Shown here in pieces: positions 26,915 through 36,036 of a stretch of DNA of 64,000 nucleotides; within the stretch, counting starts at the first letter, position 1; the number at the start of each line of letters is the position of its first letter. The translations under genes were made by a program, and so were the position numbers. The notes under the pieces are model-generated. The model searched no databases and was not told the origin of the DNA. It saw only the letters and a list, made by a program, of their open reading frames with translations. This DNA comes from SZUA-309 sp965230005 (lineage in GTDB: Bacteria > Pseudomonadota > Gammaproteobacteria > Pseudomonadales > Azotimanducaceae): the NCBI GenBank assembly GCA_965230005.1, contig OZ245934.1:3286001-3350000 (forward strand), given 5' to 3'.

Positions 26915-27077
26915 CGCTCCGCTCCCTGTTCCCGATGCGCGCCCCTGCTCCGGGATTACACCGCAACGACCTGCTGCGTCACGCCTATCATCCGCGCCAC
27001 GCCAAGCACCCTAGCACGACCGTCGCCGCGACGTCGGCCGGGGCGTAGACTGCACCGGCGACAGTCAGGGAGCGAAG

Positions 27078-27959
27078 ATGGATATCTGGGACGCCGTCAG
27101 CCATCACTACGCCGACAGTGACGGCACGAAGATCCACTATGCAGCCGCGGGGGAGGGCGATGCCGTGCTGTTCGTGCACGGTTTTCCGGACTTCTGGTAT
27201 TCCTGGCGACATCAGATGTCGGCGCTGGCACCGCACTTTCGCGTAGCCGCCATGGATACCCGCGGCTACAACCTGAGTGACAAACCAACGGACGTATCCG
27301 ACTACGCCATGGAAAGACTCCACGAAGACATCAGCGCCGTGATCGATGATCTGGGCGGGCAGCCCGTGACCCTCGTCGGCCACGACTGGGGCGGCGCCAT
27401 CTGCTGGCAGTACGCCCTGTCAAAAAGAGGGGCCCAAGGAAAGGCCCATCGAGAACGCATCTCCAAACTGGTGATCATGAATCTCACCCACCCGAAAGGT
27501 TACGCCGCCGTGGTCGCCAACCCGACGCCGGCTCAGGCGGAGAACGTGGCCTACGCGAAGCGCTTTGCCGGTTCTACCCCGGGCGACGACCAGGTCCCGG
27601 AACAGGTTCTGAACGCAGGCGACCGGCGCGGCGACGACCCGGAAGTCGCGGCCCGCTACCGGGCCGCCTTCGAGCAGTCTTCCTGGAACGGCATGATGAA
27701 CTACTACCGGGCCAACTACGGCAGTCTCATTGGCAGCTCAGGGAGCAAAGCATTCGACGGGAACGTCGACCGACCCGTCCTCCAGTTCCACGGCCTCCAA
27801 GACACGGCTGTGGACAAGGATGGTCTGCGGGATACCTGGAACTGGATCGGCTCCGACTACACGCTGGTCACGGTCCCGGACGCCGGCCACTTCGTACAGT
27901 GGGATGCGGCGGCGCTGGTCTCGGAGACCATGAAGTGGTGGCTGCTGGCGCGTCGCTGA
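27078..27959 (+). CDS. Alpha/beta hydrolase, epoxide-hydrolase-like
   Basis: A 293-residue protein. The oxyanion-hole motif is HGFPDFWYSW, the nucleophile is the Asp in GHDWGG, and the catalytic His lies in VPDAGHFVQWD near the C-terminus. An Asp nucleophile with a Trp next to it is typical of soluble epoxide hydrolases and haloalkane dehalogenases. The HGFP signature favours epoxide hydrolase. The start has GGGAG five bases away. It is divergent from PhyH 2. Confidence 0.85.
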   Translation: MDIWDAVSHHYADSDGTKIHYAAAGEGDAVLFVHGFPDFWYSWRHQMSALAPHFRVAAMDTRGYNLSDKPTDVSDYAMERLHEDISAVIDDLGGQPVTLVGHDWGGAICWQYALSKRGAQGKAHRERISKLVIMNLTHPKGYAAVVANPTPAQAENVAYAKRFAGSTPGDDQVPEQVLNAGDRRGDDPEVAARYRAAFEQSSWNGMMNYYRANYGSLIGSSGSKAFDGNVDRPVLQFHGLQDTAVDKDGLRDTWNWIGSDYTLVTVPDAGHFVQWDAAALVSETMKWWLLARR

Positions 27960-28020
27960 GCGTGAGACCGGAGCGCCTCAATGAGCACCTCAAACGGGCA
28001 CGAGGGCCCCGCCTAAGCGC

Positions 28021-29304
28021 TCACAACAAGAGCCTCCGGCGCACCCGTCTGGCGAGCACCCAGGCGGCAGCGGCCCCCGCCAACCCCATGGCCCCCACGG
28101 CGCCGAAGTAGAGGCTGAAACCCAGGCGCCCCGGGAAGGCTTCCAGCAGCGCGCCGTAAACCAGCGGCAGATAGAGATCGGGTGAATAGCCGATGAGTGA
28201 GATGGCCCCGATGGCGAGGCCTTTGCTTCGGGCCGGAACCTGGCAGCTTTCCAGGCTGCCCCAGTAGAGGCCGCGTACGGCAAAGGTCACCAGGGCGACG
28301 ATCAGCGCAATGGCGAGCATCATCCCGCTGCCCCCGGGACTGGGCACCAGAATCATGCCGCCCACGGCCAGGGCGGCGATGAGGAAGAGCCCGGCGAGCA
28401 CCTGCTCCCGACCGGCGAGATCCCCGAGCACCCCCGCACCGACGCCACCCAGCGGCCGCATCCAGAGCTGCGCCACGGAAATGACGCCAACGGTAACTGC
28501 CGTCATGCCATGCGTCTGCTGCAGAAAGGCGGCCGTGGACGCCGTCGCCCAGACGAGCTGATAGCCACAGAGGATGATGAAGGCGACGAGCCAGAGCTCC
28601 GGCCGTCGGAAAAGATCCTTGAGGTCCAGGAGCAGGGCCTGGCTGATGCCCGACCCCCCCGACGCCTGGCCGGAGGGGGTATCGTCGACGGTCAACCAGG
28701 CGATCGGGGTCATGAGGAAGAGGCACACCACATAGAAGGTGATCACCCGCTCGAGCGCAGCGGTTGCTTCGCCCGCCCCATCAGCCATGACCCAGGCAAA
28801 CAGGGAGACGGCAACGGTTGCGAGGGCCGCCTCCACGAGACCACGCCCCCCATCGAGAATGCCGAAAAAGCGACCCTGCTCCGAAGGTCGAGCGAGCAGG
28901 GCAACGGCTTTGATGAGCGCCGACCAGAAAGTGAGCCCGGTGCTGACCCCCCAACCGAGATAGATGAATCTGAGCTCCACCAACCCTGGCAGGGTGGCAA
29001 ACCAGAGTCCAAGTGCTCCGGTGGCAGCGAGGGAGAAAGTAATGAGACCCCGGCAGGACACCCGGTCTGCGAGCCAACCGCTCGGCAGATAGGTAGCCAT
29101 GAACATGGCACCGAGAAGCGCATAGCAGCCCGCCAGCTCACCGATGGTGACGCCGAAGGCCTCGAGCATGGTGACTTCGTAGTTCTGCCGGAGATAAACA
29201 AGCGGATACACGCACCCACCCACGAGCACGAGTACCGCGAGCTGCCCGTAGCGTCGCCAGGGTCCTCTGACAACGTCGTCTTCGCCGACCACCCGTTCCG
29301 TCAT
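28021..29304 (-). CDS. MFS transporter
   Basis: A 427-residue protein with about twelve TM segments. A motif A-like loop (GWLADRVSCRGLI) follows TM2. There is a soluble loop near residue 205 (WLTVDDTPSGQASGGSGISQ) between the two halves. The substrate cannot be told from sequence; the context suggests a product or substrate of the adjoining GMC/sulfotransferase/ligase genes. Its start overlaps the GMC stop by four bases, so it is the last gene of that run. Confidence 0.85.
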   Translation of the reverse strand: MTERVVGEDDVVRGPWRRYGQLAVLVLVGGCVYPLVYLRQNYEVTMLEAFGVTIGELAGCYALLGAMFMATYLPSGWLADRVSCRGLITFSLAATGALGLWFATLPGLVELRFIYLGWGVSTGLTFWSALIKAVALLARPSEQGRFFGILDGGRGLVEAALATVAVSLFAWVMADGAGEATAALERVITFYVVCLFLMTPIAWLTVDDTPSGQASGGSGISQALLLDLKDLFRRPELWLVAFIILCGYQLVWATASTAAFLQQTHGMTAVTVGVISVAQLWMRPLGGVGAGVLGDLAGREQVLAGLFLIAALAVGGMILVPSPGGSGMMLAIALIVALVTFAVRGLYWGSLESCQVPARSKGLAIGAISLIGYSPDLYLPLVYGALLEAFPGRLGFSLYFGAVGAMGLAGAAAAWVLARRVRRRLLL

Positions 29305-30968
29305 GGGCCGCGCTGGCGCCGGGACGCTTCCGGATCGAGGTAATAAGGGCGCGGATCAGGCGCGAGCCTGCAGTCGGTCATGGCCGCAGCGACCTTCTCC
29401 GCGGCCATGATGGTGGGTGCGTTGAGGTTGCCGTTGGTGATGTGCGGAAAGATGGAGGCATCAACGACCCGGAGTCGTGGCACGCCCTGCACGCGCCCTT
29501 CCGGATCCACCACGGCTTCCGCATCCGTTCCCATGCGACAGGTGCCGCAGGGATGGTAGGCACTTTCGGCGTGGGTGCGAACGAACTCATCGATGGCGTG
29601 ATCGCTGTCTGCCGCAGGCCCTGGCGCGAGTTCATCGCCGCGGTAAGTATCGAAAGGCGCCTGGGCGAAGAGTTCGCGACCGAATCGCAGGGCCGCGCGG
29701 AAGACCCGCCAGTCTTCGGGATCACTCATGTAGTTGAAGTCGATAGAGGGTGCAGCGGTTGGATCGGCAGACTGCAGCCGGACGCGGCCGCGGCTCGGAC
29801 TCTGCATGGGGCCGAGATGCAGCTGGAAACCATCACCGGGCGCGGCCACTTTACCGTCGTAACGGACGGCCGCCGGTAGAAAGTGCATCTGGATGTCGGG
29901 CCAGGGCACACCGGCCGCGCTGCGGAGAAAGCCGCCTGCCTCGAAGTGGTTCGTAGCACCCAGGCCACCTCGATCCAGCAGCCAGCGCGCGCCGATGGCA
30001 CCTTTGCTGATAAGTCCGAGGTGCCGATTGAGGGACACGGGACGCGTGCAGGCCTGCTGGAAATAGAGCTCGAGATGATCCATGAGATTGGCGCCGACGT
30101 CGGGTGATGCCTGACGCAGCGGAATGCCATGCCGCTCGAGCTCCGCCTCGGGCCCGATGCCACTCAACATCAGGAGCTGCGGTGAGCCGATGGCGCCCGC
30201 CGCCAGAATCACCTCACGGCGTGCCGAGAGCCGGCTGAGCTGCCTGCCGCGGCGAAGCTCGACGCCGGCCGCGCCGTTGCCATCAAAGAGCACTCGAGTC
30301 GCTAGCCCGCCGCGGGCCACCCGAAGATTCCGCCGGCTCTTCGCAGGGGCGAGGTAGGCCCGGGCCGTGCTCATGCGCACCCCCCCGGCTACGGTCATTT
30401 CGAAGTCGCCGAAGGCCTCCTGCCGGTAGCCGTTCAGGTCTTCCGACAGGCCATAGCCTGCGGCCGCCGCGGCCTCCAGAAGGGCATCGTAGAGCGGATT
30501 GGCTTTGCGCCCGCGGGTTACGGTGAGCGGACCTTCATGGCCCCGATAGGCGCTGGCACCGCTGCCGAGCGCCACGCCGCTGAGTCGCTCCGCTTTCCGG
30601 AAATACGGCAGAACGTCCGCATAGCTCCAGCCTTCGGCACCGAGCGCCGCCCACCGCTGGAAATCTTCCGGGTGACCGCGCACGTACACCATGCCGTTGA
30701 TCGACGACGAACCACCGAGCACCCGGCCGCGAGGGCACGCGAGGCGCCGACCGCCAAGGCCCGGCTGTGGCTCCGACTCGAAGAGCCAGTTGAATCGTGG
30801 GCTCGTCACCGGCAGTGAAAAGGCTGAAGGCATCCGCACGAAAGGATGGGCATCGCTGCCGCCAGCCTCGATCAGCAGGACGCTGCTGCCGGGATCCTCG
30901 CTCAAGCGGTTCGCGAGCACGCAGCCCGCAGAACCGGCGCCGACGATGATGTAATCAGCTTCCTGCAA
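29301..30968 (-). CDS. GMC-family FAD oxidoreductase (choline-dehydrogenase-like)
   Basis: A 555-residue flavoprotein. The FAD-binding GAGSAG is at residues 10-15, and RGRVLGGSSSINGMVYVRG is the GMC signature. The catalytic His lies in SAYHPCGTCRMG and the second active-site residue is the Asn in HITNGNLNAPT. These enzymes oxidise alcohols such as choline, glucose, PEG and aliphatic alcohols. The start must be TTG at 30968, because an in-frame stop lies four codons upstream and the nucleotide fold begins at once. This codon and the lack of a ribosome site imply coupling to the sulfotransferase stop, 9 bp upstream. Confidence 0.88.
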   Translation of the reverse strand: MQEADYIIVGAGSAGCVLANRLSEDPGSSVLLIEAGGSDAHPFVRMPSAFSLPVTSPRFNWLFESEPQPGLGGRRLACPRGRVLGGSSSINGMVYVRGHPEDFQRWAALGAEGWSYADVLPYFRKAERLSGVALGSGASAYRGHEGPLTVTRGRKANPLYDALLEAAAAAGYGLSEDLNGYRQEAFGDFEMTVAGGVRMSTARAYLAPAKSRRNLRVARGGLATRVLFDGNGAAGVELRRGRQLSRLSARREVILAAGAIGSPQLLMLSGIGPEAELERHGIPLRQASPDVGANLMDHLELYFQQACTRPVSLNRHLGLISKGAIGARWLLDRGGLGATNHFEAGGFLRSAAGVPWPDIQMHFLPAAVRYDGKVAAPGDGFQLHLGPMQSPSRGRVRLQSADPTAAPSIDFNYMSDPEDWRVFRAALRFGRELFAQAPFDTYRGDELAPGPAADSDHAIDEFVRTHAESAYHPCGTCRMGTDAEAVVDPEGRVQGVPRLRVVDASIFPHITNGNLNAPTIMAAEKVAAAMTDCRLAPDPRPYYLDPEASRRQRGP

Positions 30969-30977
30969 GTGCGAAGG

Positions 30978-31862
30978 TCAGCCGTCGCCGTGGAGAATCC
31001 AGTCTCGCTCAGCGGCCTCGGGCACGAGCGCCTCGAGCCGGGCATCGAAAGCCGCGAGCTGACTCGCAGACAACTTGTCCTGCCACTGGCCACTGCCCCC
31101 ATTGGCAAAGAACTGGCGCTCAGCCTTCCACATCCCCGTTCCGGACTCCGGGGCAAACTGCTCGGCGTTGGCTTTCATGTTGTTGAAGTCCGCAGCCCGC
31201 GTGTAGGCGTCGAGCTGGGCTTCCGTGAGTTCGATGGCGCAGGCCTCGGCCATTCTCCCAACGGCGCCGCGGAGATCCCGCTTCATGTCCGAGTAGTGAA
31301 AGAGGTGCACGTTCGGCAGTTCCCGGTAAGGCCAGTAGGTCCTGAAGAAGTGCACGAGGGAGTCCACGGATTGCAGATCCCAGCTCCCCGGCTCTCGAAC
31401 CGTCTCGAGCCAGTCCTCGAAGGCGCGCTCACCGCTCGGGAACGCCGCATGGGCGAGTTCCTCGTCCTGCATGTTGTCGCGATGGTTGAGTCCTGAGAAA
31501 TAAACGTCTCGTGGATCCCGGAACACCATCAGATAGACGCAGTCGTCGTGATAAGGAATGCCGTCGAGCGGTGTGTGCGTCTTCAGGTAGCGGCGATGCG
31601 CCTGTGCATCGATCTGCGCCAGGTAGTCGTCGATCGGCGCAAACTGCGCGTCCACCCAGGGCGACAGCACTCCGGGCTGCTGGCCGTGATCGGCGGCGCC
31701 GAAGACGAACATCGCGCAGATTGCCTGAGTCCAGGTGGTGCCACACTTCGGGGGCGTACAGATGAAAATGTCCCCGGGGCGGTGCTGAAAGTTTTCCCAG
31801 CGGCTGGTGTCGGTGATGGGGCCAAGATAGCTGGTGCCCTGCGGCGGTGTGGCTGTTGTCAT
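30978..31862 (-). CDS. PAPS-dependent sulfotransferase
   Basis: A 294-residue protein with the full sulfotransferase set: 5'-phosphosulfate loop TPPKCGTTW (Lys39), the catalytic-base region KTHTPLD (His96) and the 3'-phosphate motif FRDPRDVYFSG (Arg115, Ser123). The C-terminus carries the SGTGMWKAERQFF segment, equivalent to the RKG region of eukaryotic cytosolic enzymes. It transfers sulfate from PAPS to a hydroxyl or amine of a small molecule. It lies 9 bp upstream of the GMC gene and 75 bp downstream of the ligase gene. Such cytosolic-type enzymes are uncommon in gammaproteobacteria. Confidence 0.87.
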   Translation of the reverse strand: MTTATPPQGTSYLGPITDTSRWENFQHRPGDIFICTPPKCGTTWTQAICAMFVFGAADHGQQPGVLSPWVDAQFAPIDDYLAQIDAQAHRRYLKTHTPLDGIPYHDDCVYLMVFRDPRDVYFSGLNHRDNMQDEELAHAAFPSGERAFEDWLETVREPGSWDLQSVDSLVHFFRTYWPYRELPNVHLFHYSDMKRDLRGAVGRMAEACAIELTEAQLDAYTRAADFNNMKANAEQFAPESGTGMWKAERQFFANGGSGQWQDKLSASQLAAFDARLEALVPEAAERDWILHGDG

Positions 31863-31937
31863 AACGGTTCCAGTTTCTGTTTTTTCAGGCTGCGCGGACA
31901 GGCGCAGTTGTCGGAGGCTTGCGCCGTATCAGGCCGA

Positions 31938-33299
31938 TCAGAGATTGCTGAACATGGCCACTTCCCAATCCGTGACGACCTGCGAAAAGGCGTCCAGCTG
32001 ATGACGGCGGTCGCCGAGAAAATTACCGTGAAACCGTTCACCAAGCGTCTCCTTCGCAACTCGTGAGGCCGCAAAGGCTTCCATGGCGGCACCCATCTCG
32101 AGGGGCAATGGCGGCGCCCCGGTATCCTCGGCCGCCCAGACGTTGCCCTCGTTCGGGGCTGGTGGTTCCAGGGCTTCTTCGATGCCAAGGCGTCCGGCAA
32201 GGCAAACGGCGAGCAGGCCAAGGTGGGGACAGACGTCGGCGCCCGCTGGCCGCACCTCGATGCGGGTTGAGGCCGCGGTCGCGTTCACCAGACGCAGCGC
32301 CACGGTTTTGTTGTTGATGGCCCAGCTGTTGTTGAGCGGCGTAAACAGCCCGGGCGCGTAGCGCTTGTAGCTGTTCAGGTTGGGTGCCAGCAGCAGGAAG
32401 AGCTCCGGCAGGTACTTGACGAGACCGGCGAGAAACTGGCGTCCGATTTCGCTCAGACCATAGGCACCGTCCGGATCGGCAAAGACGCTTTCCCCGGTCT
32501 TGCGACTCTTCAGGGATACGTTGATGTGCGCACCGCAGCCCTGATCGTGCTCGGACCGACGCGCCATGAACGACAGATAGCCCCCGTGCCGGGCAGCCAC
32601 CAGCTTGGCCATGGCCTTGTACAGGCCTGCATTGTCGGCGATGCGAACGCCGGTTGCGGGCTCGAGACCGACTTCGAGGATGTTGGTGAACTCGGCATGG
32701 ATGGTGTCGATCGGCAGTCCCATGGCCGTGCTGCAGTCGAGGAGTTCGTCGATGAACGCCGCCTGACCGGTCTGATTGACAAAGGAGTACACGCGATCAT
32801 AGCCGGGCATGAGGTCGAGCTCGGCCGAGCGTTTCTCCCGGGCCGACTCCGCGGTTTCCCTGAGCACCGTACCTTCGAGCTCGAAGCCGCCGTAGAGGTC
32901 GAAACCGAGCCCCCCAAGACGCTCGAGCTCCGCTTCGAGAAGCGCTCGCACACAGTCCCGGCCCACGTCGCCCGTGAAGCTGCCGACGAGCACCATGCCC
33001 TGACCCCCGGAGTCCAGCGGCATGGCCCGCGCACTGCACGCGTCCATGAGCACCAGACCGTCCTGAAAGCCGAGTTCGGGATTTGCCCAGCTGTTGCCGC
33101 CAATGATGCCGTCCGTTGGATCGAGGCCGGAAGGAATCGCCAGCCAGGGAATTCCCTCGGTCATCGCTTTCTTGAGATGCCGGATGTTGTACCGCTTGCT
33201 GCGGAAGCTGCCGTTGACCTCGAAAACGCCGAAGTTCGCATGCGTCAGGCCCCGCGCTTCGGCTTCACCGAGCACGGCATCGATTCTGTCTTCTGCCAT
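31938..33299 (-). CDS. Glutamine-synthetase-like ligase (gamma-glutamyl-amine type)
   Basis: A 453-residue protein of the GS fold. Visible are the GGFELEGTVL metal-binding strand, HAEFTNILEVGLEP, the ATP/glutamate region QGCGAHINVSL, PNLNSYKRYAPGLFTP and the catalytic RIEVRPAGADVCP. The protein lacks the GlnB/adenylylation context and is closer to the PuuA/GlnA3-like ligases that glutamylate amines than to housekeeping GS. ATG 33299 is preceded by GGAGG at five bases. It heads the leftward run ligase-sulfotransferase-GMC-MFS and is divergent from PhyH 3. Confidence 0.83.
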   Translation of the reverse strand: MAEDRIDAVLGEAEARGLTHANFGVFEVNGSFRSKRYNIRHLKKAMTEGIPWLAIPSGLDPTDGIIGGNSWANPELGFQDGLVLMDACSARAMPLDSGGQGMVLVGSFTGDVGRDCVRALLEAELERLGGLGFDLYGGFELEGTVLRETAESAREKRSAELDLMPGYDRVYSFVNQTGQAAFIDELLDCSTAMGLPIDTIHAEFTNILEVGLEPATGVRIADNAGLYKAMAKLVAARHGGYLSFMARRSEHDQGCGAHINVSLKSRKTGESVFADPDGAYGLSEIGRQFLAGLVKYLPELFLLLAPNLNSYKRYAPGLFTPLNNSWAINNKTVALRLVNATAASTRIEVRPAGADVCPHLGLLAVCLAGRLGIEEALEPPAPNEGNVWAAEDTGAPPLPLEMGAAMEAFAASRVAKETLGERFHGNFLGDRRHQLDAFSQVVTDWEVAMFSNL

Positions 33300-33342
33300 G
33301 ATGTCCTCCCCTCCCCCGCAGTCTAACGAGTCGGCCCCCGGA

Positions 33343-33371
33343 CTGAAACGCAGCCCAGGAGACACTACACT
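33343..33371 (+). promoter_or_regulatory. Candidate promoter of PhyH 3
   Basis: CTGAAA (33343-33348), 17 bp, TACACT (33366-33371), about 33 bp before the PhyH 3 start. On the other strand TAGACT (AGTCTA on the + strand, 33320-33325) could serve the ligase gene. Confidence 0.3.
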
Positions 33372-33403
33372 GCGGTTTACCGGGGTGGAGATTCGAGCAA
33401 ACC

Positions 33404-34360
33404 ATGAGTCTGAACGCGGAACAGATCGCTTTCTTCAAGGCCAACGGCTACCTGCTGGTACCTGGCGCCATGGATCGGGAACTCTGTGCAAAGGTTCGCG
33501 ATCTCATGTGGGCCGCCCTGCCAGCCGCATCGTCACTCGACCGGGAGGATACGGCGTCGCACATCGGGCCCTTTCCGGAAGAGGAGCGCAGCACCGACTC
33601 CCTGCACCTGCGTGACGGTTACCGTTGGCTGAACCGTCATCTCGGCGTCAGCCAGGAAGTCATCGACCTCATCTATTCACCGTCGATCTGCGCCATGGCA
33701 GAGCAGCTCCTCGGCGCCCCTTTACGCCAGGCAGTGGCTGGTGGCACGCCCATGGGCAGCCGTGGACCTGCCTGGCCCGGCGGGCCCACGGATCCGGCGC
33801 TGGGAACGGAAGGCGCCCGCGGCGTCTATTGCACACTGCCCTACGGCGATCGCCCCCGGGAGCCGGACGCCTGCCACACGGACGGCCATCCGTTCCAGCT
33901 CGGCGTCGTTGGCCTGCTCGACGATACGCCGGCGGACGGTGGGGCATTCAAGGTCTGGCCCGGGTCCCACCGGCGGCTCTACCAGACCTTCAAGCTTCGC
34001 TACGATCAGCCACGCATTCCCTTCTACGACCACCTGCCGAGCTTCAAAGGCATCGTCCACACGGACGCCTACCTGGCGGAAATCGAAGCGTTGAACGGGG
34101 AACCCGCCGTGGAATGCTGGGGGCAGGCCGGAGACATCGTCTTCTGGCATCACCGCACCGCACACATGGCCGGGCACAACCACTCGGCGGTGATCCGCCA
34201 GGCGGTGCTCGCCGACTTCTGGAAACCGGAACTCGACGAGTATCGGGCCATTCCCCCGAGCGAAGACATGTGGCAGGAATGGTCCGGCGCCGTGCAGAAT
34301 GCGCCGGAGGGTTATTCGGCGGCCTTCGCGGCCGCCCAACGGCTGCCGGACGGGTTGTGA
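33404..34360 (+). CDS. PhyH-like Fe(II)/2-oxoglutarate oxygenase 3
   Basis: A 318-residue protein with H158-x-D160 (CHTDGH), distal His254 (HRTAHMAGH) and Arg265 as the likely 2-oxoglutarate ligand. The remaining sequence is unlike PhyH 1 and 2 beyond these motifs. It is divergent from the ligase gene, sharing a 104-bp control region, and is followed after 121 bp by a VOC gene. This suggests it acts in the same pathway as the ligase/sulfotransferase/GMC genes. Confidence 0.85.
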   Translation: MSLNAEQIAFFKANGYLLVPGAMDRELCAKVRDLMWAALPAASSLDREDTASHIGPFPEEERSTDSLHLRDGYRWLNRHLGVSQEVIDLIYSPSICAMAEQLLGAPLRQAVAGGTPMGSRGPAWPGGPTDPALGTEGARGVYCTLPYGDRPREPDACHTDGHPFQLGVVGLLDDTPADGGAFKVWPGSHRRLYQTFKLRYDQPRIPFYDHLPSFKGIVHTDAYLAEIEALNGEPAVECWGQAGDIVFWHHRTAHMAGHNHSAVIRQAVLADFWKPELDEYRAIPPSEDMWQEWSGAVQNAPEGYSAAFAAAQRLPDGL

Positions 34361-34481
34361 CCGGGCCGGCCGTCGCCCGGTCCAAGGACCAGAGCCAGCT
34401 TCTCCGACTGCCCTCGGCTCCATAGCCACCGGGACGTGAGCCAACGATCGTCAAGCCACAAGACCAGCCACGGAACAGCCC

Positions 34482-34961
34482 ATGAGTATCCAGATTCAGA
34501 ACCTGCACCACGCCGCCTACCGCTGCCGCGATTCGGAAGAGACTCGAGCCTTCTACGAGGACTTTCTCGGCCTGCCGCTGATCAACGCCCTCGAGATCGA
34601 CGTCACCAAGTCCGGTCGGGCGGCCCGGGTGCTGCACACCTTCTTTCAGATGGACAGCGGCGCCTGCATCGCCTTCTTCGAAGAGCCGGGTGAGCCCTTC
34701 GACTTCAAGGACCAGCGCGACTTCGATCTGCACATCGCGCTGGAAGTGAGTAAACCGGTGCTCCTCGACATGTTCGAGCGGGGCAAAGCGGCCGGGATCG
34801 ACACCCGGGGCATCTCAGACCACGGCTTCATCGAATCCATCTATTTCCGGGACCCGAACGGCTACGTGCTGGAGCTCACGGCCCGCAAGGATGGGGACAG
34901 CGGCGAACGCGCCGACGCGCATCAGATACTCGCGGATTGGCAGGCGGCAAAGGCCGGCTGA
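34482..34961 (+). CDS. VOC superfamily protein (glyoxalase/extradiol-type fold)
   Basis: A 159-residue protein beginning IQNLHHAAYRCRDSEETRAFYEDFLG, a classic VOC opening with a metal-ligand His, and ending with SIYFRDPNGYVLELT, which carries the second-module Glu. Members include ring-cleaving dioxygenases, isomerases and resistance proteins. The substrate is not predictable. It follows PhyH 3 on the same strand and ends 19 bp before the convergent RND adaptor gene. Confidence 0.85.
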   Translation: MSIQIQNLHHAAYRCRDSEETRAFYEDFLGLPLINALEIDVTKSGRAARVLHTFFQMDSGACIAFFEEPGEPFDFKDQRDFDLHIALEVSKPVLLDMFERGKAAGIDTRGISDHGFIESIYFRDPNGYVLELTARKDGDSGERADAHQILADWQAAKAG

Positions 34962-34980
34962 GCGCAGGCGGTGCCTGCGC

Positions 34981-36036
34981 TCAGCCCTCGGGAACCAGCA
35001 ATCGATCCCCGGGGCCGAGGCCCGATAAGACGGTGACCTGCCCATCCTGGAAGGTGCCGAGGCGCACACTGCGTCGCTGCGTTCCGCTTTCTGTAAGCAC
35101 ATACACGAAGGTCAGCTGACCGGATCGCAGGACGGCCGTTACAGGGATCCTGATGATCTGCCGTTCGCCGGTGGGAATCTCCAGCCGCGCGAACATGCCC
35201 GGATAGAGGTCCAGCTGCGCCGGCAGCAAGGCCTTGATGACGAAGCTCCGGGATCCCGGATCGGCCGTCGGCACAATCTCCTCCACCACCGCCTGAACGG
35301 CGAGATCGAGAGCGCCGATCCGGGCCGTGATCTCCTGGCCCTGATTCACCTGGCCGATGAGCGACTCCCGAAGCAGCGCTTCTACCCGCAGCCTGCCCGG
35401 ATTGTAGAGACGCAGCAGCGCCTGGCCTGGCACCGTGGTGTCGCCGGCTTCGACATAACGATCGACGATGGTGCCGCTGATCGGCGCGACGATGCGCGTG
35501 TAGTCGAGCTGCGCCTGAGCCTCTGCCACCGCGCGCCGGGCGCGCTCGAGTTCCGCCGCGCGCACCCGGTGTGCCGTGAGCGCTCGATCGTAGTCGGCCC
35601 GGGGCAGATTGCCGTTTTCATAGAGCGTCATGGCCCGGTCCCGGTCGAGTTCCGCCTCCTCGAAGGCTGCGGTGCTGCTGGCAGCGGCCTGCTGGCGCTG
35701 TTCGAGCACGGAACGTTGCGCAGAGTCGTCGAATTCGACGAGCGGGTCCCCCGGCTCCACCCGGTCTCCCGACCGAACGTGAATGCGGGTGATGGTCGCC
35801 AGGAGCCGCGATCCGACCAGCGTTTCATCGGTCGCGCTGACGGTGCCTGGAACCGACTCATAGGTCCCCCCCACCTCCTCCTGAATCAGCAGTTCCGATC
35901 CGGCTGCGGCCGGAGTCGCCCGATCCGGCACCTCGGCCGGCGCGTGAAAGGCGCCCGAGAAGTACGCCATGACCGCCACGAGAAACAGGCCCGTGAAGAG
36001 AGCGGCAAGCACATTAATCCACTTCACGACCGACAT
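34981..36036 (-). CDS. RND efflux periplasmic adaptor (membrane-fusion protein)
   Basis: A 351-residue protein with an N-terminal membrane anchor (about 8-30), a lipoyl-like half-motif (ATITRIHVRSGDRVEPGDPLVEFDD), an alpha-hairpin (about 110-175), the second half-motif (APISGTIVDRYVEAGDTTVPGQ) and a beta-barrel domain. It links the inner-membrane pump to a TolC-type channel, which is not encoded nearby. The perfect GGAGG abuts the ATG at 36036 directly. The in-frame GTG at 36027, nine bases from GGAGG, may be the real start. It overlaps the permease by 23 bp. Confidence 0.88.
   Translation of the reverse strand: MSVVKWINVLAALFTGLFLVAVMAYFSGAFHAPAEVPDRATPAAAGSELLIQEEVGGTYESVPGTVSATDETLVGSRLLATITRIHVRSGDRVEPGDPLVEFDDSAQRSVLEQRQQAAASSTAAFEEAELDRDRAMTLYENGNLPRADYDRALTAHRVRAAELERARRAVAEAQAQLDYTRIVAPISGTIVDRYVEAGDTTVPGQALLRLYNPGRLRVEALLRESLIGQVNQGQEITARIGALDLAVQAVVEEIVPTADPGSRSFVIKALLPAQLDLYPGMFARLEIPTGERQIIRIPVTAVLRSGQLTFVYVLTESGTQRRSVRLGTFQDGQVTVLSGLGPGDRLLVPEG

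Noticed and set aside
27021..27033. CGTCGC-C-GCGACG dyad upstream of the epoxide-hydrolase-like gene
   Set aside because: Short GC-only palindromes like this are common by chance at this base composition, and nothing else supports a role.
31890..31907. CTGCGC/GCGCAG hairpin between the ligase and sulfotransferase genes as a terminator
   Set aside because: In the direction of these genes it is followed by A residues, not T residues, so it does not look like a rho-independent terminator.
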